From CALVJJ01 sp045538425 (GTDB lineage: Bacteria; Bacillota; Clostridia; Christensenellales; UBA1242), in the NCBI GenBank assembly GCA_045538425.1, contig JAZSRJ010000024.1:1-9151 (forward strand): a DNA stretch of 9,151 nt, given 5' to 3'. A program made the translations under genes and the position numbers. Positions 6,701-9,151 of the stretch are shown here, in pieces (positions within the stretch are counted from its first letter, which is position 1; every line of letters begins with the position of its first letter). The notes below the pieces were generated by a model, which did no database searches, had not been told where the DNA came from, and saw nothing but the letters and a program-made list of their open reading frames with translations.

Positions 6701-7349
6701 TAATTTTGAAGTAACAAAACAAGCAGATGGTAGTTATACTTTCCTTGCTACAAAAGATGACACTTATACAGCAGTATATAGTGCAACAGATAGCAGTGGT
6801 AACCCAGCAGAAACACAACAATTTGTTGTATATGTTGGTGACTATGAAGATCCACAATTGGTATTTGATACTACAGACAAACAAGAAAAAGTAATCCCAA
6901 GTGAAGTAAAACTTGGCCAAACAATTACCATTGATGCTGAAGATCTTATCCCATATTTGAGAGATAATGTAACTGATGCAGAAAAAATCAAAGTAACTAT
7001 GGTACTTCGTAATAGTAGCAATAAGTCTATGACTAACGAATATACTGGTACTAATAGTAGCACAGATAGAAATGTATACAACAAATATACTTTCACATTT
7101 AGTGAAACAGGTAAATATACACTAACTGTTACTTTCAAAGATGAAGCAGGTAATACTGCAACTCCAAAAACATTCACAATCAACTGTACAGAAGATACAG
7201 AGGGTAATAAAAATGTTGTAGGTACAGTTGTAGGTACAGTACTTATTGTACTTGCTCTAGCATTGCTTGCAGGTGTTATTATCTACTTTGCTGTTACTGG
7301 TAAAAAAGGTAAGAAGACTGGTAAAAAATCTAAAAAGTCTACTAAATAA
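3783..7349 (+). CDS. Large surface protein with about nine Ig-like repeats and C-terminal membrane anchor
   Basis: The 1188-residue product has a Sec signal (MKTKK, then a hydrophobic stretch; cleavage probably after the ITA ending at residue 24). A long Thr/Asn-rich ectodomain follows, then one membrane helix (about 1145-1171) and a Lys-rich cytoplasmic tail. There is no LPxTG motif, so anchoring is by the helix. The ectodomain repeats the Ig/cadherin-like strand pattern GxYxIxY...D..GN about nine times, with the Gly or its equivalent near 123, 253, 366, 500, 607, 732, 883, 993 and 1110, roughly 107-151 residues apart. Linkers such as NTKPEL (396-401) and NTKPVI (912-917) separate domains. 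A charged, probably helical insert (about 813-862) enlarges the seventh repeat, and DKDGDGTAE (892-900) looks like a calcium-binding loop. The only cysteine is Cys1135. The start follows GGGAG (3766-3770). A cell-surface stalk, adhesin or S-layer-like role is likely; the ligand is unknown. Confidence 0.85.
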   Translation: MKTKKILIPVLLASVLGTGAAITAETYSVRDMFVEAAYTNTNVSSTMGDDLKLTNVTTTGTVGGTLTLPTVSTGNGTTVVTVSILNPRGIYEAKGNVVTGNTYAEEGDYAANTTGVIDLKYSGTYVIKYEATNQGMVTSSEEITVDVKANNYSIALPTNSQYVIPSVVKTNQSNFKVELPTVKMEDEEQTLYTNTSGTVAKNTSATTSMTIVLTDKDGVSTTLLDSATDTLPNVDNNGKYYVNVDSAKLAKQGAYIITYRYYEGTSADTRMVKATTTERFTASSTLNTDDIKLQIAYNKSKPTASSIVLGKENTLPGVTVKNKTKSETIDAYTTITVEYREHNSTADYTVLGTISETTTDLFQKPGDYRLTYTARLDLFGVEAVTDRFNIDNVVDNTKPELYIVDAYELTDENIEATENQEYKIPSYAVLSAENKVSIALPAMYAIDNVTKDQSKLTYKIEYRKESNNTRTTIYNSSFNNADDVPAYNETRVFDGITQAGEYRIIYSVTDEKGNTTEMPFSLTVYAAGDAEYEDKVKVSKPEISFAFSTQYVDATEDLVFDAPSVKDIDTRLQIKTTYTGDSGVAKDVTVGDNGQYIIEKEVLAANQSIVITVTATNDLGTTSTVSRKVIVNRGTADTSADLTFTADANTYLADLYALNGATDAVDQGTNVMLPAFVAQDAMANAFSLSVVVRDKYNNIVPVFNGLTSNSNDATTSTITYLEGAYFKATYYGEYTITYIASNSSTRLSKSYQIAVNNTQLPELVLSNLASLSKTIQVGKAYYPETARLSDNGQDIPLAGEQTAAVATTYWKIYRAEKPEYLTSIDKYLTMVKDITTVTAELREQYAEEYNTQVTTWEQANKVLTSEPIYVNGVLAGFIPKEVGVYYIQYFGDKDGDGTAEVSRIVTIKAEENTKPVITVDKGYQEYYSAFVADEGETTMTISIPGFSVEDEYEEDRTKLDASKKVTVTNSNGDNFEVTKQADGSYTFLATKDDTYTAVYSATDSSGNPAETQQFVVYVGDYEDPQLVFDTTDKQEKVIPSEVKLGQTITIDAEDLIPYLRDNVTDAEKIKVTMVLRNSSNKSMTNEYTGTNSSTDRNVYNKYTFTFSETGKYTLTVTFKDEAGNTATPKTFTINCTEDTEGNKNVVGTVVGTVLIVLALALLAGVIIYFAVTGKKGKKTGKKSKKSTK

Positions 7350-7351
7350 TC

Positions 7352-7388
7352 ATAAAAAAGATTGCTAAGTTCTAGCAATCTTTTTTAT
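7352..7388 (+). terminator. Strong intrinsic terminator after the surface protein gene
   Basis: A 16-bp perfect stem (7352-7367 with 7373-7388) has the core AGATTGCTA/TAGCAATCT, a five-base loop AGTTC and flanking A6/T6 tracts. The symmetry would let it act in both directions. Confidence 0.95.
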
Positions 7389-7463
7389 GCTATGCAAAAA
7401 GCATAATTGAACAAAATAAAGCCAAAATATTATTATTGCATAGCAGAACATCTTTTTGTATGA

Positions 7464-7496
7464 TTGACAAAATTGTGCAAATAATTTTGACAATTT
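7464..7496. promoter_or_regulatory. Overlapping inverted repeats upstream of the winged-helix pair
   Basis: CAAAATT (7468-7474) is repeated inverted as AATTTTG (7483-7489), and AAATTGT (7470-7476) is repeated inverted as ACAATTT (7490-7496). The site starts with TTGACAAAATT, an 11-mer also found at 3553 and 3663. It lies just upstream of the predicted promoter, where an operator for autoregulation could sit. Confidence 0.35.
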
Positions 7497-7507
7497 GTAT
7501 ACTCTAG

Positions 7508-7536
7508 TTGCCTTTTTGACTTGTTTTTGATAAAAT
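7508..7536 (+). promoter_or_regulatory. Promoter for the winged-helix pair
   Basis: TTGCCT (7508-7513) and TAAAAT (7531-7536) are separated by 17 bases, and the -10 is preceded by TGA, an extended -10 arrangement. The expected start is near 7543, about 30 bases before the first gene. Confidence 0.6.
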
Positions 7537-7573
7537 CTTTTATAAGGTATATTTTCTATGAAAGGTAGGAATT

Positions 7574-7936
7574 ATGTTAGACAAACAAACATTAAGTTTT
7601 CTAAAAACAATCTCTAAGATATGTGTTGATGGTGGCTATAAAGTGATCGAATTAGAAGATCTGCTTGCAGCATTACCAAATCGATATGGGTTCAATCAAG
7701 AATCTATTGGTACATGTATTGATTATTTGCATGAAAGAGATTTTATTGATGTAAAATACAAAGAAGGTGAGATCTATTGTCTATGTGTTTTGCCAAAAGC
7801 AAGATTGTATTTTGAAAATGAAGTCGAACAATATAAAGTTGCACGTAATTATCGAAAATTATTCATTGCTTCTATGATTTGTAGTGGTCTTTCTGCATTT
7901 GTAGGAGCAGTACTAGCTATATTTTTATTTGGGTAG
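7574..7936 (+). CDS. Predicted membrane-anchored winged-helix-like protein, first paralog
   Basis: This 120-residue protein is not recognised by family. Residues about 1-80 alternate short helices and end in a strand pair (FIDVKYKEGEIYCLCV), the layout of a winged helix, with helices near 3-16, 26-34 and 42-54. Residues 96-119 (from LFIASMICSGL) form one hydrophobic helix that would place the N-terminal domain in the cytoplasm. A basic stretch (KVARNYRK, 88-95) precedes the helix, as expected for the inside. The start is supported by AAAGGTAGG (7561-7569). The next gene begins six bases after the stop, has exactly the same length and aligns without gaps over the first 60 residues, so the two arose by duplication. 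A tail-anchored DNA-binding regulator or a signalling adaptor is possible; DNA binding is inferred only from the predicted fold. Confidence 0.75.
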   Translation: MLDKQTLSFLKTISKICVDGGYKVIELEDLLAALPNRYGFNQESIGTCIDYLHERDFIDVKYKEGEIYCLCVLPKARLYFENEVEQYKVARNYRKLFIASMICSGLSAFVGAVLAIFLFG

Positions 7937-7942
7937 GTTGTT

Positions 7943-8305
7943 ATGTTATCAAAAAAAGAACATGCAGTTATGAGTTATCTGTTTGGGGAATGTGTTGATA
8001 AGGATTCTACACTTATCAGTCCACAACAAATTACAACTGCTTTGATGCCAAAATATGAATTGAATAATATAGAAATAGACCAAATTATCAACGCATTGGT
8101 GTTAGATGATTATATTGATGCTGTTAGTAGTGATAGCAAAGGCAGACTTGTCTATTGTATAAAACTCAAGCAAAAAGGTGAGTCATATTTGAGAGAAAGA
8201 AAATCTACTCAAAAAACTGCGACAATGCTAATTGTTCGTACCGTGTTGCTTGCAATTTTGTCTTTTATTGTTGGTGTTATCTTAAAGAGTATATTTAAAT
8301 TCTAG
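7943..8305 (+). CDS. Predicted membrane-anchored winged-helix-like protein, second paralog
   Basis: The second 120-residue protein keeps the plan of its neighbour: a winged-helix-like N-terminal part (about 1-78), a basic segment (RERKSTQK, 84-91) and a hydrophobic C-terminal helix (about 95-116, from MLIVRTVLLAIL) ending in KSIFKF. Shared residues at identical positions include CVD (17-19), I25, A33-L34, Y38, N41, I45, I49, D56 and I58-D59, roughly a quarter of the first 60 residues, so the duplication is old. The strand pair GRLVYCIKLKQKG (67-79) corresponds to the wing. Translation is probably coupled to the first gene, since GGGTAGG (7931-7937) overlaps that gene's end. Two diverged partners of this kind could form a heterodimer at the membrane. 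The function is unknown. Confidence 0.75.
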   Translation: MLSKKEHAVMSYLFGECVDKDSTLISPQQITTALMPKYELNNIEIDQIINALVLDDYIDAVSSDSKGRLVYCIKLKQKGESYLRERKSTQKTATMLIVRTVLLAILSFIVGVILKSIFKF

Positions 8306-8332
8306 AAGAAGTGGGTTGTCACTTCTTTTTTT
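8306..8332 (+). terminator. Intrinsic terminator after the winged-helix pair
   Basis: AAGAAGTG (8306-8313) pairs with CACTTCTT (8320-8327) around a six-base loop, with a T run to 8332. It begins directly after the TAG stop. Confidence 0.88.
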
Positions 8333-8348
8333 ATCTCATAAAAAAGTG

Positions 8349-8376
8349 TTTCAATTAGGGAAAAGTATGGTATACT
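8349..8376 (+). promoter_or_regulatory. Promoter for uvrB
   Basis: TATACT (8371-8376) is preceded by TGG, an extended -10, with a weak -35 TTTCAA (8349-8354) 16 bases upstream. The start near 8383 gives a leader of about 35 bases. No clear LexA-type box was recognised around it. Confidence 0.55.
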
Positions 8377-8416
8377 TAGTATAGATACAAAAATGAATGA
8401 TGGATATAATAATATT

Positions 8417-9151
8417 ATGGAAAAATTTCAACTAGTCAGTAGATATACACCAACAGGTGATCAACCTCAGGCAATTGATCAAATTGTAGAAGGGGTACAA
8501 GATGGGCTTAGATACCAAACGTTATTAGGGGTAACAGGTAGTGGTAAAACATTTACAATGGCAAATGTTATTGCAAAACTCAATCGCCCAACTTTAGTAT
8601 TAGCCCACAATAAAACACTTGCGGCACAACTTTGTAATGAGTTCCGTGAGTTTTTTCCAAACAATAGAGTAGAGTATTTTGTATCTTATTATGATTATTA
8701 TCAACCAGAAGCCTATATTGTCAGTTCGGATACTTATATTGATAAAGATATGAGTATTAATGAAGATATAGACAAATTGAGACATTCGGCAACATGTTCT
8801 CTTTTTGAAAGACGTGATGTCATTGTTGTTGCCAGTGTGAGTTGTATCTATGGTCTGGGTGCACCAGAAACATATTCGAGTATGTGTTTGTCGCTGCGTC
8901 CAGGAGACAAAATTAGTCGTAATGATGTCATCAAAAGACTAGTTACCTTGCAATACGAACGTAATGATATTGATTTTCAAAGAAGCACATTCCGTACACG
9001 AGGAGATGTGATTGATATCATTCCTGCCAATCGTAGTGAAATTGCTCTTAGAATTGAGTATTTTGACGATGAAATCGAAAGTATTGCAGAAGTTGATGTG
9101 CTTACAGGCAATCGTATATCCACGCTTTCTCATGCATTTATTTTGCCTGCG
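8417..9151 (+). CDS. uvrB: Excinuclease ABC subunit B, N-terminal 245 codons (3' end outside window)
   Basis: UvrB is the damage-verifying helicase-like subunit of nucleotide excision repair. It is loaded by UvrA and then recruits UvrC. The visible part runs without a stop to the window edge, about a third of the usual 660 residues. Motifs are the typical start FQLVSRYTPTGDQPQAI, Walker A GVTGSGKT (38-45), LAHNKTLAAQL, the tyrosine-rich base of the beta-hairpin YYDYYQPEAY (91-100), DKLRHSAT, and SVSCIYGLG (140-148), followed by the UvrA-binding domain (NDIDFQRSTFRTRGDV). The hairpin continues as IVSSDTY where relatives often have VPQTDTY. An in-frame ATG at 8393 would add eight residues without a ribosome-binding site, so 8417 is preferred by homology, although its own Shine-Dalgarno sequence (TGATGG) is weak. 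The gene has its own promoter after the preceding terminator. Confidence 0.96.
   Translation, partial: MEKFQLVSRYTPTGDQPQAIDQIVEGVQDGLRYQTLLGVTGSGKTFTMANVIAKLNRPTLVLAHNKTLAAQLCNEFREFFPNNRVEYFVSYYDYYQPEAYIVSSDTYIDKDMSINEDIDKLRHSATCSLFERRDVIVVASVSCIYGLGAPETYSSMCLSLRPGDKISRNDVIKRLVTLQYERNDIDFQRSTFRTRGDVIDIIPANRSEIALRIEYFDDEIESIAEVDVLTGNRISTLSHAFILPA

Noticed and set aside
6842..7183. 113-codon reverse-strand ORF within the surface protein gene
   Set aside because: Antisense shadow of the biased Thr/Val codon usage in the repeats; no promoter or ribosome-binding site found.
3783..7349. Sortase-anchored protein or CRISPR-like DNA repeats in the surface gene
   Set aside because: There is no LPxTG-type motif before the membrane helix, and the protein repeats are too diverged to give DNA-level direct repeats.
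7391..7405. Small hairpin TATGC-AAAAA-GCATA after the surface gene terminator
   Set aside because: A five-base AT-rich stem is expected by chance, and no T tract or other context gives it a role.
7464..7503. Promoter made of TTGACA (7464) or TTGACA (7487) with TATACT (7498)
   Set aside because: Spacers would be 28 and 5 bases, neither usable; the pair at 7508/7531 is better.
8393..8416. Upstream in-frame ATG for uvrB
   Set aside because: No Shine-Dalgarno sequence precedes it, and the extra eight residues do not match the usual UvrB N-terminus.

Overview
The window is low-G+C DNA with every supported gene on the + strand, short intergenic spaces and very strong intrinsic terminators. The gene families (low-molecular-weight phosphatase followed by rpiB, a long HflX with an extra N-terminal domain, tandem poly-Leu/Cys-rich and Ig-like envelope genes, uvrB) suggest a Bacillota genome, probably an AT-rich Clostridia-type lineage. 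That placement is an inference. All visible stop codons are TAA or TAG, and the standard code reads every gene cleanly.

Layout: (1) 1-1490 looks like the end of an operon: the 3' part of a low-molecular-weight phosphatase gene, an adjacent ribose-5-phosphate isomerase B gene and a lipoprotein gene, closed by a terminator that overlaps the lipoprotein stop codon. (2) 1500-3160 holds a single gene for an HflX-type ribosome-associated GTPase. It carries an N-terminal domain with a complete JAMM/RadC-like metalloprotease signature and appears to lack the usual C-terminal subdomain. (3) 3161-3517 is a compact unit with a palindromic operator-like site, a promoter, a 67-residue protein with 12 cysteines and two poly-leucine segments, and a terminator. 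(4) 3520-7388 is a large unit: an AT-rich control region with repeated ATTTGG elements, a near-consensus promoter, a leader with dyad symmetry, and a 1188-residue surface protein of about nine Ig-like repeats with one C-terminal membrane anchor and a Lys-rich tail. (5) 7460-8332 holds two tandem, paralogous 120-residue genes, each with a winged-helix-like N-terminal part and one C-terminal membrane helix. (6) 8349 to the window end is the promoter and first 245 codons of uvrB.

The housekeeping genes (phosphatase, rpiB, hflX, uvrB) frame an envelope-related block made of the Cys-rich protein, the Ig-like surface protein and the membrane-anchored winged-helix pair. Each unit in that block appears to have its own promoter and terminator, so any functional link would have to come from shared regulation rather than a common transcript. 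No RNA genes, insertion sequences, CRISPR arrays or prophage genes were seen.
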